Notes: generated by a model from the letters alone, not told the origin. 38,099 nt of DNA from Bacteroidota bacterium (GCA_018266915.1 JAFDZM010000005.1:1-38099); one strand, 5' to 3'. Counted from the first letter of the stretch, positions 1-8,740 are shown. Numbers and translations: made by a program.

Positions 1-142
1 CATAGATGATCACATTCGTCAGCTGATCCTCGTTCTCATGCAGCACTGCTGCATCGTCGATCGGACCGCTTTGCTTATGATGGCAGGAAACCATTCCTGC
101 AGCAAAAAGTAAAACCAGTGATATTCTAAACAGATACTTCAT
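1..142 (-). CDS. PAP2/haloperoxidase-like lipoprotein, 5' part only
   Basis: The first 47 codons of a gene that runs off the left edge. The N-terminus MKYLFRISLVLLFAAGMVSC is a lipoprotein signal peptide with the lipobox cysteine at residue 20, so the product should be exported and lipid-anchored. The next residues, ENEDQLTNVIIY, resemble the start of the mature region of Bacteroidota PAP2/vanadium-dependent haloperoxidase-like proteins. The gene starts 11 bp after the stop of the full-length haloperoxidase-like gene upstream on the same strand. That makes it very likely the third gene of this operon and a paralogue. The catalytic region lies outside the window, so the family call rests on a short segment and on context. 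Confidence 0.5.
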   Translation of the reverse strand, partial: MKYLFRISLVLLFAAGMVSCHHKQSGPIDDAAVLHENEDQLTNVIIY

Positions 143-153
143 TATAAATCATA

Positions 154-1725
154 TTAATTTCCTAATCCTGCACCATCCGACTGTGCTCTTTGAACTGCAT
201 ATTGCCCCACTTCGGCACCTGTCGTCAACCCCACTTCAATATCCTGGCGTGTATGGATAGCACCATAAAGCCTTGAAAGCGCGGCTTGCTGCGCCATATC
301 GGTAAATTTTGTTCCTCTGTCTGGTAGTAAATAAGTTAATACTGTTGCAGCAGCAGCGCTAAAATTAGAGTGACCAGAGCTGTATGATGGGAAGTTTGGT
401 ATACCGGTCAATGTTTTGATTTGGTCGTTCATCTGGGTAGGGCGGGGATTAAAATAATAGTACTTAGTATCCCAGCAAACAATAGCAGCATCCATTTCAG
501 CCATATTTAGCAAGGCAAAATTTCTTGCCCAGCGCACCTCGCTATAATGCTGTTTTACAAATTCATCCGCCGCAATAGCATTCCAGTGTCCGGGGGGAGT
601 ATAAGTTCCAATGCCATCGGCCCAAAAAGCAACTAATGCCTCGTTTTCGCGGGTAGCGTGTTGGCTATAGTATAACACCTCTTTCTGATCGGCAGCGAAT
701 TCAGCAGAATGTGTCAAATGCGGAGGACCAGGGCGTAACGATACTACAGTCAGGGTGTCAAATAAAAAAGGAGTAACTTTGGTGAACAATGGCAACATCG
801 GTGGCCTTTTGGGGCTCTCTAGGCTTACCCAATAAATTTCTCCTTTAGCAGCAGTCTGTGTTTGTAACTGAGTCCAGTAAGTTGGTGTACCGATGGCCTT
901 TCCAGCCTTGTCAGTGCGTGCACGGGCAGCAAAAATATCCGCAACCTGTGTACCTAGTGAGAATCCGGCATTCCATTCGCTTCGGGTATTAGCACCTGCC
1001 ATAATGCGATACTGTTGTTGCTCCTGAGCCTTTTGTTCAATATAATCAACTTCTGTTGGGAATAAAAGCTTCATCATTTCAACAGCTGCACCTGCAACTA
1101 CAGCATCCTCACTCGGGTATGATGGCAGATCAGATTTTGGAATCAGCGCTTTTATGGTAGTATCAACTTTATAAGGCGCTGCCCTGTTATATTGATTTTT
1201 GAAATGATAAGCTGTTACCAGTGCATCATATTCCGCAGCGCTTACATATGCAAAGGCGCGCGCGGCATACGGCGGATTTGAAAAGGGGAATAGAGGATAT
1301 GCAAATGGATTAGTCGAGCTCGGAGCGGGGTAAGTTCCATCGGGATTTTGATAAGGCGCAATATTATATTTAGCTACCAGTTCACGCATAATCTCATTCC
1401 ATCTTAAAACAGCTCCTGCACTCCAGTATTTTATAATTGCCCGCTGACCATCTGTCAGGCTGCGCTGATAGCCTTTTATTTCGTTCAGATCGGCTACATA
1501 AGCAGGAGAAGTTGTTGCGTCAGGAGCGGCAACGGTAAACACAGTCGGATCGGTAACCAATACCGGTTTCCAGGTGTCTGCATTCAGATCAAGATTTGTC
1601 GGAGTCAGAGATGGATACAGATCCACCCTGCTGATAACTTCCTTTCTGCATGATGAAAACGAAGAAGCGATCACCGCAATTGAAAGTATGGCTATTGTAT
1701 TTCGTACAAGTTTTTTCATTGTCAT
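154..1725 (-). CDS. Vanadium-dependent haloperoxidase / PAP2-family lipoprotein
   Basis: 523 aa. The N-terminus is a lipoprotein signal peptide with lipobox SSC near residue 26. The C-terminal third carries the three parts of the PAP2/haloperoxidase site: K421-x6-R428-P (KYYYFNPRP), the SSGHS block with H452, and SRLYGAIHTRQD with R485, H491 and D495. In this superfamily these residues bind phosphate or vanadate, and the second histidine is the nucleophile or the vanadate ligand. Sequence alone does not separate acid phosphatase from haloperoxidase; the length and the long N-terminal part favour the haloperoxidase-like branch. The start overlaps the upstream beta-barrel gene's stop (TAATG), suggesting translational coupling. 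A second ATG two codons downstream (MKKLVRN) is possible. The product probably acts in the periplasm or at the outer membrane. Confidence 0.85.
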   Translation of the reverse strand: MTMKKLVRNTIAILSIAVIASSFSSCRKEVISRVDLYPSLTPTNLDLNADTWKPVLVTDPTVFTVAAPDATTSPAYVADLNEIKGYQRSLTDGQRAIIKYWSAGAVLRWNEIMRELVAKYNIAPYQNPDGTYPAPSSTNPFAYPLFPFSNPPYAARAFAYVSAAEYDALVTAYHFKNQYNRAAPYKVDTTIKALIPKSDLPSYPSEDAVVAGAAVEMMKLLFPTEVDYIEQKAQEQQQYRIMAGANTRSEWNAGFSLGTQVADIFAARARTDKAGKAIGTPTYWTQLQTQTAAKGEIYWVSLESPKRPPMLPLFTKVTPFLFDTLTVVSLRPGPPHLTHSAEFAADQKEVLYYSQHATRENEALVAFWADGIGTYTPPGHWNAIAADEFVKQHYSEVRWARNFALLNMAEMDAAIVCWDTKYYYFNPRPTQMNDQIKTLTGIPNFPSYSSGHSNFSAAAATVLTYLLPDRGTKFTDMAQQAALSRLYGAIHTRQDIEVGLTTGAEVGQYAVQRAQSDGAGLGN

Positions 1726-2690
1726 TAGTTTTTAAAGCTGTCTTTATCCTGAACCGTTTTCTTTTTTATAATGCCGAATATGTAAGTAAGGCCACCATGT
1801 ATCATATTACTTTGGCCTACGTTTCTTCCTGCTACCACGTAATCATCTCCGGCTGAAAATTCAAGCCCGTAAAATGATTTCAAACGGTATCTTATATTTC
1901 CGCCGACACTGCTCATATTCATGCGGTTGCTTGGGAAAGGCATGTCGTTTTTACGAATGTCAAAACCTCCTAATGAAGTACTGATATCGGCAACACCCTC
2001 AACAATCAGGTATTTGCTGCGGTATCCGGCCCTGAAATTGTAATCAGACATATTAGGCAGTTCAACCTGGTTACTGTAGATCAGCTCAGTTGTGTAGTAC
2101 GAATTGCGATCAATGGTAATGTTACTACGGTTAGTATAAGCTCCTGAACCGGTAAAAAATACTTTCCCGTAGTTGTAATCAATTACCACTCTTCCCGTAA
2201 CGTTTTTACTGTGTGAGCCTAAAGCCAACGGAAGAAAATCTGCTTCATAGTTACTTAATGGAATTGAACCTGTAACACTTGCAAATAATGATAAAGTACC
2301 TTTATCGGTTTTCAGCTTGTATGCTCTCCATTTCAGATTTACTGAAAGATCCTGTATACCTTTTTGGTCGTGCAGCGTTCCGGCGGAAGCAGTACTGGTA
2401 ATATAAGGGACCCCGGCTGTTACGATCAGGTCGTTAGTAATACCGTAGGTAGCCATAAAAGAATACATATTGGTAGTTACTTTACCAATATTTCCATTGT
2501 TCCGTTTGTAGGTGCCTTCCCAATAGTTTGTCCAGCTGGATGTACTGAACATGGGGCCGGCACAGATGTAATTTTTGGGGATCATGATCCCGTCGTTCTC
2601 CATTTGAGCTGATGCGTGCTGAATAGACAGGTACAAACAGGCAGCAATGGCGATGCATTTGTAAAAATGCGTAAGTAATGGTTTCATCAT
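1725..2690 (-). CDS. Outer-membrane beta-barrel protein (MetA-type transporter-like)
   Basis: 321 aa with a cleavable signal peptide (about residues 1-28, ending HASAQ). The rest alternates polar and aromatic residues in short strands, for example LIVTAGVPYI, GKVFFTGSGAYT and LEFSAGDDYVVAG, and ends in an aromatic/hydrophobic strand (GGLTYIFGIIKKK). This pattern fits an outer-membrane beta-barrel and resembles the family named for phenol-degradation MetA proteins, although no substrate can be read from it. It is the first gene of the operon with the PAP2/haloperoxidase-like lipoproteins and shares the TAATG junction with the next gene. A plausible role is passage of a substrate or product of those enzymes, which is inference. 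Confidence 0.7.
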   Translation of the reverse strand: MMKPLLTHFYKCIAIAACLYLSIQHASAQMENDGIMIPKNYICAGPMFSTSSWTNYWEGTYKRNNGNIGKVTTNMYSFMATYGITNDLIVTAGVPYITSTASAGTLHDQKGIQDLSVNLKWRAYKLKTDKGTLSLFASVTGSIPLSNYEADFLPLALGSHSKNVTGRVVIDYNYGKVFFTGSGAYTNRSNITIDRNSYYTTELIYSNQVELPNMSDYNFRAGYRSKYLIVEGVADISTSLGGFDIRKNDMPFPSNRMNMSSVGGNIRYRLKSFYGLEFSAGDDYVVAGRNVGQSNMIHGGLTYIFGIIKKKTVQDKDSFKN

Positions 2691-2790
2691 AATTGATTTA
2701 TCGAGAGTTTTAATTAGTTATTAGGCTAATAGGTGATGCAGGGCCATGCGCGAAACACCTTATCAGGTAAACGCAAACAGGCTAAAGGAA

Positions 2791-2935
2791 AAGCAAACTG
2801 CTTAGATCAACCCCAGGATAGAATTTTCAAGAAAATTTATGAATGTTCACATGACATCATTCGCATGAAATCATGACAAATCCCGTTAAAATGCATGATA
2901 AACTCAAATACGAGAGAAATAAGCAAGCTGCTTAG
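2791..2935. repeat. Two copies of a 15-bp hairpin motif
   Basis: AAGCAAACTGCTTAG (2791-2805) and AAGCAAGCTGCTTAG (2921-2935) differ at one base. Each is a 5-bp inverted repeat (AAGCA/TGCTT) with a 3-nt loop. Read on the minus strand each is followed by pyrimidine-rich sequence, so they could be weak terminators. The second overlaps the stop codon of the 185-aa gene, the first lies in the leader of the beta-barrel gene. Between them (2838-2880) are several CATGA words. I see no gene in 2691-2931. Confidence 0.3.
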
Positions 2936-3489
2936 CAGGCGGCATTCGGCGGTTTGCCGGGAGACTCGATGTAAGGGTTGCTCAAATGAGTTATTTCTGA
3001 GCGTGGGGTTACTTTAATCAACTCAGCCAATGGAGCATAATCGCACTTTATAATCTGGTAAAAATGATCATATGACGATGTTTCTGCTTTTTTGGTAGAA
3101 GAGTTATTCGCCCCTTTTTTATTCAAAGGAATATCGTTAAGGTTCTTAGTCATGATCACATTGGCCTTTGCAAGATTTGCCTTAACCGTGTTCGGTAAAC
3201 AAATCAGATACAAAGTATCCTTGGTCATTTTTAGTTTTACGTAGTTATAGTACGCATCTTTAACCTGAACTTGCCCCTGGATGTTGGCATAATCGGTCCA
3301 GTCATCCAAAGTCGGCATATGAACCGGAATTTTTAACTTGATCAGTTTTGAGGAATTAGCGCCATTGCTATATAGCTGACTAACTAACTGATCATCAGAC
3401 CTATTCATGAAATATTGAAACGCCAGCATATAACCACCCAGGTAAAAAAGGTGCATGCTTAAAAGCAATATGGCGACTATTTTCTTCAA
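2932..3489 (-). CDS. Hypothetical signal-anchored small protein
   Basis: 185 aa, not recognised as a named family. The N-terminus (MKKIVAILLLSMHLFYLGGYMLAFQYF) is a signal peptide or membrane anchor without a lipobox. The remainder is soluble and lysine-rich, with a Ser/Lys/Asn-rich linker near residues 125-137. It ends PYIESPGKPPNAAC, with a terminal cysteine. It reads like the small periplasmic proteins found beside envelope genes in Sphingobacteriaceae. It has a 240-bp gap on its 3' side and its own AT-rich leader, so it is probably transcribed alone. No function is proposed. Confidence 0.7.
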   Translation of the reverse strand: MKKIVAILLLSMHLFYLGGYMLAFQYFMNRSDDQLVSQLYSNGANSSKLIKLKIPVHMPTLDDWTDYANIQGQVQVKDAYYNYVKLKMTKDTLYLICLPNTVKANLAKANVIMTKNLNDIPLNKKGANNSSTKKAETSSYDHFYQIIKCDYAPLAELIKVTPRSEITHLSNPYIESPGKPPNAAC

Positions 3490-3568
3490 GAAGTTGGTTT
3501 AATATTAGTTTATTGTGTCGGTGAAAATATAAAAGATTCGTTACAATCCAAAAAATATTTTGTTTTAT

Positions 3569-3576
3569 CAAATATA
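3569..3576 (-). promoter_or_regulatory. Possible -7 element (TATATTTG)
   Basis: TATATTTG on the minus strand matches the Bacteroidota -7 consensus TAnnTTTG. It lies 80 bp before the start of the 185-aa gene. No TTTG stands 19-21 bp upstream and the region is very AT-rich, so the match could be chance. Confidence 0.3.
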
Positions 3577-3647
3577 AAAAACCACGAATAGGTTATTTTT
3601 TCAATGTTTTCAGTTAATTATTCTCGTTTTAAGGTGTTTACTTTACA

Positions 3648-4751
3648 CTAAAACAACTCCAATTGCTCCGGGTTATCAGGGCTTTTTTGCTTTGGAATTA
3701 TCTCACCAAAATTGGACAGGGTAACACCTAACAATCTGATCTTTTTATCTTCAGGCCCGGTGGCGATGAGTAGCTTTTTCGCTACATCAGCTATAGTTAT
3801 AAAATCATTTACAGGCTCAGCGACTGAGTAATTGCGGGTAATCTGTCTAAAGTCGCTGTATTTTATTTTCAGGGTGATAGTTCGGCCCTTCAATTGGTAA
3901 CTCTGCACACGGTTGGCAACTGTTTGAGCAAGTTTATCAAGCTCGGCATCCATTTCGTTGATTTCAGTCAGATCATAGGGAAATGTATCCTCCGCTCCTA
4001 TTGACTTGGTTTCGCGGTTGGGTTGTACTTCGCGATTGTCAACTCCTCTTACAATCTGAAAATAGAACCTGCCAACTTTACCAAAATGTTTTACCATTTC
4101 ATCTTCTGATAGCTTTTTCAGATCGGCTCCGCTAAACAGCCCCATTCGTTTCATTTTATCGGCAGTAACTTTCCCTACCCCAAAAAACTTCTCAACAGGT
4201 AGCTTTTCCATAAAGGATTCGACAGATGACGGCCCGATAAAAGTTAAGCCATCTGGCTTATTCATATCAGAAGCAATCTTAGCGACGAATTTGTTAATGG
4301 ATACGCCGGCAGATGCTGTTAGCTGAAGTTCGTCTTTAATAGCTTGCTTAATCAGTTTAGCAACATCTATAGCCGAACTTATATTTTGTTTATCCTGTGT
4401 TACATCCAAATAAGCCTCATCTAATGATAATGGTTCAATGAGATCGGTATACCGTCTGAAAATCTCCCTGATCTTTTGCGATACCTCTTTATACACAGCA
4501 AACCTCGGCCTGATAAATATAATATGCGGACAAAGCTGCAAAGCTTTCTTAGATGGCATAGCTGATCGAACTCCAAACTTCCTTGCCTCGTAACTTGCGG
4601 TAGCTACTACCCCACCCCTGCCTTCCGGCGAACCGCCCACAGCGATGGCCTTACCCCTTAGTTCGGGATTATCCCGTTGCTCTACTGAGGCGTAAAACGC
4701 ATCCATATCGATGTGGATGATCTTGCGATGGAATGTGGCTTTAACAGTCAA
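3648..4751 (-). CDS. dinB: DNA polymerase IV (Y-family translesion polymerase)
   Basis: 367 aa, a normal length for DinB. The palm has the catalytic acidic residues: D15 in HIDMDAFYASVE and D111/E112 in LSLDEAYLDVT. The steric-gate region (FYASVE) and the helix-hairpin-helix part (FFGVGKVTADKMKRMGLFSG, about residues 190-210) are present. The little-finger domain follows. The protein ends EQLELF, a classic beta-clamp binding motif at the extreme C-terminus, so the gene looks intact. It carries out error-prone bypass of DNA lesions. It starts 9 bp after the SUKH gene on the same strand and may be cotranscribed with it, though the functions have no obvious link. No LexA-type site was identified. 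Confidence 0.97.
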   Translation of the reverse strand: MTVKATFHRKIIHIDMDAFYASVEQRDNPELRGKAIAVGGSPEGRGGVVATASYEARKFGVRSAMPSKKALQLCPHIIFIRPRFAVYKEVSQKIREIFRRYTDLIEPLSLDEAYLDVTQDKQNISSAIDVAKLIKQAIKDELQLTASAGVSINKFVAKIASDMNKPDGLTFIGPSSVESFMEKLPVEKFFGVGKVTADKMKRMGLFSGADLKKLSEDEMVKHFGKVGRFYFQIVRGVDNREVQPNRETKSIGAEDTFPYDLTEINEMDAELDKLAQTVANRVQSYQLKGRTITLKIKYSDFRQITRNYSVAEPVNDFITIADVAKKLLIATGPEDKKIRLLGVTLSNFGEIIPKQKSPDNPEQLELF

Positions 4752-4760
4752 TTTAGAAAA

Positions 4761-5321
4761 CTATGCGTCAGACCGGCTTTCCTTGTCCTCTTTGTCTAAT
4801 TTGATCATCATATTCTTAAAATCAGCACTAAAATACTGATAATCATCAGGTGCCTCGTGGTCCCACATAACTATTGGATAATTATTCTCAGTATCGTTCA
4901 CATTTGTGTCAAAACATAAAAGTCCCCAGTCACTCCAATTTGCAAAAGGAATTAAACCCGAATCAATTAAATATTCTCGGGGATAACCGTTGAAAATCAT
5001 TTCTGATAATTCTTTGCGCCATGTATTTACCGGATGCGGACAAAAAGATGCTTCTGATATGTACAAATCATAAAAATGTTTGTGCTTTAAAAATAGGATA
5101 TAATCTGATGGCAGTTTATGGCCCAGCCTACCCTCAAATTCATCAATTTCTTCATCATTAACTTTACTATCGATTGGGAACCATCTTCGCCATTCTTCAT
5201 TAGCATTCTGATTGATATCCGCCATTAATGGATCGATTTTTCCGGGCCGTTTATTGACATCAAGTTTTATCCATTTATCAAGATAATAGTCGACAATTGT
5301 TGTAACAGTTGTATCAGTCAT
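4761..5321 (-). CDS. SUKH-domain (SMI1/KNR4) family protein
   Basis: 186 aa from the ATG at 5321 (MTDTTVTT). An upstream in-frame start is a TTG that would overlap the preceding gene, so the ATG is preferred. The SMI1/KNR4 fold is shown by DEEIDEFEGRLGHKLPSDY, then FLKHKHFYDLYI, then LIPFANWSDWGLLCFDT and YPIVMWDHE. In bacteria SUKH proteins often act as immunity proteins against polymorphic toxins, but many are stand-alone with unknown roles. No toxin gene is adjacent: the neighbours are a glycosidase (11 bp upstream) and dinB (9 bp downstream). It has no signal peptide and is probably cytoplasmic. Confidence 0.8.
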   Translation of the reverse strand: MTDTTVTTIVDYYLDKWIKLDVNKRPGKIDPLMADINQNANEEWRRWFPIDSKVNDEEIDEFEGRLGHKLPSDYILFLKHKHFYDLYISEASFCPHPVNTWRKELSEMIFNGYPREYLIDSGLIPFANWSDWGLLCFDTNVNDTENNYPIVMWDHEAPDDYQYFSADFKNMMIKLDKEDKESRSDA

Positions 5322-5332
5322 ATTTGTTGAAT

Positions 5333-6997
5333 TTAATTCCAATCAAAAGTTACTTCTCTGCCATCCAGCTTCCATTTCACGGGTTGTGGATTAGTCATCC
5401 AGTCCAATGGTTCGCCTGTTGGCTGCACTTTGGCAGCTTTGGCAAAGCATTCTTTAATATAAGCTTTTTGTTCTTCGCCTAATGCATCCGGCTGTGGTGA
5501 TATAAACAATGGCGTGCCGCTTTCGGCCAGTAGTTGCATCCATTGTTTATTACGGCTCCAGGATATATCTTTTGTTAGTCCAACACAATCGCCATCCGTT
5601 GCATAAAAGGCATTGTGCTGGGCTATGCGGAAGCCTAAGGTATTCACACCCATTTTTCGGGTACGGTCCCATTCTTTGCCGCTGGTATCATCACCAATCC
5701 GGTTCAGCTCAAATATACCGGCTGATAAATGGCTCATCGTATTACATCCTATTATATACATATCACCGGCTGTTTCGCGGATTAAGTGATAAAGATGGTT
5801 GATTATCTCCGCAGTCGTCCGCGTATTATCATGAAACCTCCAGCCGGGGGCTGTCAGGGTATCTTTCATCTGCATACCCCACTTGCCCATAATATCGTAG
5901 GTGGTGTAATCATGTTTTACTAGTTTATAACCCCATTCCTTATAAATAGAAATGTTACGATTTATGCGAGCAAGGTTTTCATCAATGGTTGGATCCAATA
6001 TCGGCGCTTTAGGATCATCTCGGCCGGGAATTTTGGGTAGCAGCAAATTAGCTTTATCCTTATAGCTTGCACAAAGCGGCCTTGTCCATAAACCGGGCTG
6101 CATACCTAGCTTTTCGATGTCCAGGGCCATTTGATGCATATCCTTAAACTTGTCGTTCGGTTTAGAGAAATCATCCATAAAACCGCCATCCCCCGGCAAT
6201 AGTGGCGAATAAGTTGCCCATCCGGCATCTATTACCGAAAATGGCCTGTTATTTATATCAGGGGCAAGATCGGTCATCAAAGAGGTTATTTGCTTAATGA
6301 GCTCTGCTGAATTATTTCCATAAGCAAAATACCAATCATTAATACCATAAACCGGTTGCTTAGGTAAACGCGGTTTCGGGCACATCAAATGGCAGAAGCG
6401 TTGTGCAGTTGAAAAAGGTGTTTCTCCCTCTATGCTTTTCATGGTAACTATTTCCGCAGCATGTAATGGTCTGTCACCTAATTGCACACCTACGCCGCCG
6501 GATTGTGTGTCCATAGTCAGTTCAAGCGTTTCGGGACCTACATTCCACCAGCAAATAGCATTGCAGCCAGTCTTTACGCCAAAACAAGCGGTGTCTTTCC
6601 CATCATTTAATAAAACATACCATGGATTCTTATCTGCGGCATTAATGTTCTTCCAGGCCAGATCGCCATACGAGCGCTCATAATGATCACCCAAAGCTTT
6701 TGTATTATTACCAGTCTGATGTTTCCATTTTAATTTGATGGCATTCAACGGCGTGCCTGGCGACTGCGCTTCAACCGCCAATGCATTGCCAATTTGTTTT
6801 ATTGTAACATGAATAGGGCCATGAGTATAGGAGTTTAAACGATAGTCGAGCTTAAACCATTGCTCTCCTGACTTTGCCCATACTTCATCGGGATGATTTA
6901 TAATGGGTGAATTATCTGAAGCTAAAGAAGTTAACCTGCTGAATAAAATAGATGCGGATGTTAAAGCGGATAGTTTTATAAAATGACGTCTTTCCAT
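5333..6997 (-). CDS. Exported GH36-like alpha-galactosidase-type glycosidase
   Basis: 554 aa from the ATG at 6997. This start puts the twin-arginine-like signal MERRHFIKLSALTSASILF at the N-terminus; an alternative start six codons upstream exists. After an N-terminal beta-rich domain, a (beta/alpha)8 region begins near residue 217 (VYGINDWYFAYG). It contains FSVIDAGW, LGMQPGLWTRPL and YKLVKHDYTTYD. The K-x-D block places the likely nucleophile at D363. The likely acid/base lies in RIGDDTSG (D436/D437). This layout is that of clan GH-D (GH27/GH31/GH36-like). The substrate is unknown. The gene is divergent from a Tat-type Gfo/Idh/MocA oxidoreductase, a pairing often seen in sugar-degradation loci. 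Confidence 0.75.
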   Translation of the reverse strand: MERRHFIKLSALTSASILFSRLTSLASDNSPIINHPDEVWAKSGEQWFKLDYRLNSYTHGPIHVTIKQIGNALAVEAQSPGTPLNAIKLKWKHQTGNNTKALGDHYERSYGDLAWKNINAADKNPWYVLLNDGKDTACFGVKTGCNAICWWNVGPETLELTMDTQSGGVGVQLGDRPLHAAEIVTMKSIEGETPFSTAQRFCHLMCPKPRLPKQPVYGINDWYFAYGNNSAELIKQITSLMTDLAPDINNRPFSVIDAGWATYSPLLPGDGGFMDDFSKPNDKFKDMHQMALDIEKLGMQPGLWTRPLCASYKDKANLLLPKIPGRDDPKAPILDPTIDENLARINRNISIYKEWGYKLVKHDYTTYDIMGKWGMQMKDTLTAPGWRFHDNTRTTAEIINHLYHLIRETAGDMYIIGCNTMSHLSAGIFELNRIGDDTSGKEWDRTRKMGVNTLGFRIAQHNAFYATDGDCVGLTKDISWSRNKQWMQLLAESGTPLFISPQPDALGEEQKAYIKECFAKAAKVQPTGEPLDWMTNPQPVKWKLDGREVTFDWN

Positions 6998-7087
6998 AGG
7001 ATTAAATTGGTGCATGAAAATAGTGATTTAACCCATTTATTTAAATTTTTCGATACAAGGTATAACGCTTTTGCATCTTTTATTATC

Positions 7088-7099
7088 TTGCAATTGCAA
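7088..7099. promoter_or_regulatory. Perfect 12-bp palindrome in a divergent promoter region
   Basis: TTGCAATTGCAA lies between the divergent starts at 6997 and 7153. A perfect palindrome placed there could bind a dimeric regulator serving both genes. No matching regulator is adjacent and no second copy was seen. No clear -33/-7 pair was found in the region. Confidence 0.3.
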
Positions 7100-7152
7100 A
7101 GCCTTCTCCGGGCATGCTTAGAACCAATATTGTTTACCTTAATAAAACCATT

Positions 7153-8544
7153 ATGTCATCTGATCGCAGAAAGTTTATCAAACAATTAGGCAGTACCATC
7201 ATCCTTACCTCTGCAGGCCTTACTTCATTAGCCGCGCAGGAAGAACATGAGAAAAGAATCCTTCGGGCCGAAAAACGCATTTCGGCAAATGATAAAATAC
7301 GCATAGCTACTATCGGTATGGGTATTATGGGTTTTAATGATACTAACGCTGCGCTTCACTCACAGGGTATAGAACTGGTAGGCTGCTGCGATCTGTATAA
7401 GGGACGATTAGAAAGAGCAAAAGAGGTTTTCGGACAAAACATATTTACTACTAACGACCACCATGCCATTCTTGATAGAAAAGATATCGACGCAGTGATC
7501 ATCGCCACAAGCGATAACTGGCACAGCCGTATTGCTATAGATGCAATGCGCAAAGGCAAAGCAGTGTATAGCGAAAAGCCGATGGTACATTACCTGAGCG
7601 AGGGCCTGGGCGAAATTCAAGTTCAGAAGGAAACAAAAATGGTTTTCCAGGTGGGTAGCCAAAGGGTAAGCAGCCTGGCATTTAAAAAAGCTAAGGAGCT
7701 ATATCAGGCAGGTGCTATCGGGAAATTAAATTCGATACAGGCATCTTTTAACCGGCAAAGCGCGTTAGGTGCATGGCAATATACTATTCCGCTGGACGCA
7801 TCGCCATCTACAGTAGATTGGGATAGGTTCCAGGCAACTGAACAGAAGAAATACGCTTATGACAGCAAACGCTTCTTCCGCTGGAGGAATTACAGGGAAT
7901 ACGGAACAGGTGTAGCTGGTGATTTATTTGTCCATTTGTTATCAGGAATACATTTTATCACCGATTCAAAAGGCCCTGACAAAATATTTTCGGTGGCCGA
8001 TCTGGCTTACTGGAAAGATGGCCGGAATGTACCCGATGTGATGACAGCGGTTATTCACTATCCCGAAACAAAGGAACACCCATCCTTCCAGGTATCATTA
8101 CAAGTAAACTTCATCAGCGGTGCGGGTGAAATGGGTTATACCCGCATGATTGGCTCCGAAGGAGTGATCGATATCTCTGACGAAAGCGGCTTTACCATTC
8201 ATAAAAATAAGATGCCTGTCGCACCCGGTTATGGTGGATGGGATTCCTACGAAACTTACCCATTGGCTATGCAAAAAGCTATTGCTGACGAATACAACAA
8301 AAAATATTCTGAAGCTGATAAGCAAGCACCGAAAGGGGAAACCATTACCTATCAATCACCTGACGGATATAACTCATCATACGATCATTTCGACAATTTC
8401 TTCGACTCGATGCGGACAGGAAAACAGGTGGTTGAAGATGCGGAATTTGGTTTCAGAGCTGCTGCCCCTGCCCTGGCCTGTAATGAAAGTTACTTCCAAA
8501 ATAAAGTCATTCATTGGGATCCGGTTAACATGAAATTGGTATAA
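7153..8544 (+). CDS. Gfo/Idh/MocA-family oxidoreductase with Tat-type signal
   Basis: 463 aa from the ATG at 7153. The in-frame ATG at 7114 would put 13 residues before the signal sequence. MSSDRRKFIKQLGSTIILTSAGLTSLAAQ is a twin-arginine-type signal peptide, typical of periplasmic members of this family in Bacteroidota. The Rossmann fold starts at IRIATIGMGIMG (about residues 49-60). The family EKP motif is at residues 141-143 (YSEKPMVHYLSEG). The C-terminal alpha/beta domain follows (GAGEMGYTRMIGSEGVIDIS). These enzymes oxidise or reduce sugars, or hydrolyse glycosides through a transient 3-keto step, using bound NAD(P). The substrate is not identifiable. It faces the GH36-like gene and may share its regulation. 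Confidence 0.9.
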   Translation: MSSDRRKFIKQLGSTIILTSAGLTSLAAQEEHEKRILRAEKRISANDKIRIATIGMGIMGFNDTNAALHSQGIELVGCCDLYKGRLERAKEVFGQNIFTTNDHHAILDRKDIDAVIIATSDNWHSRIAIDAMRKGKAVYSEKPMVHYLSEGLGEIQVQKETKMVFQVGSQRVSSLAFKKAKELYQAGAIGKLNSIQASFNRQSALGAWQYTIPLDASPSTVDWDRFQATEQKKYAYDSKRFFRWRNYREYGTGVAGDLFVHLLSGIHFITDSKGPDKIFSVADLAYWKDGRNVPDVMTAVIHYPETKEHPSFQVSLQVNFISGAGEMGYTRMIGSEGVIDISDESGFTIHKNKMPVAPGYGGWDSYETYPLAMQKAIADEYNKKYSEADKQAPKGETITYQSPDGYNSSYDHFDNFFDSMRTGKQVVEDAEFGFRAAAPALACNESYFQNKVIHWDPVNMKLV

Positions 8545-8616
8545 CATCTTTGAAAACTTATCGTTTTAATTAAAAAACAGTAGATTTAATTTCAAAAATT
8601 AATAACTTCTTAACTC

Positions 8617-8640
8617 GTAACAATTGTATCAAGATTGTTA
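8617..8640. promoter_or_regulatory. Inverted repeat upstream of the single-domain regulator
   Basis: TAACAAT (8618-8624) and ATTGTTA (8634-8640) form a 7-bp inverted repeat with a 9-bp spacer, about 100 bp before the response regulator start. The left half extends to GTAACAAT, the octamer also found in an inverted pair at 22554-22606. It may be an operator or an AT-rich coincidence. The rest of 8545-8740 holds nothing I can name. Confidence 0.3.
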
Positions 8641-8740
8641 TGTTTTAAACTAACTTATTGATTATTAAATAGGTAAATTAGTATCGCAGTGACTTTAATT
8701 AGTGTTTCGACCTGTTAATTTATACTAAAACCCAAACCCT

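Noticed and set aside
1445..1457. TGAC-N5-GTCA
   Set aside because: Spacing is one base longer than the other sites and it lies inside the haloperoxidase coding region.
5322..5342. Longer N-terminus for the SUKH protein
   Set aside because: It starts with TTG and overlaps the upstream gene; a clean ATG follows.
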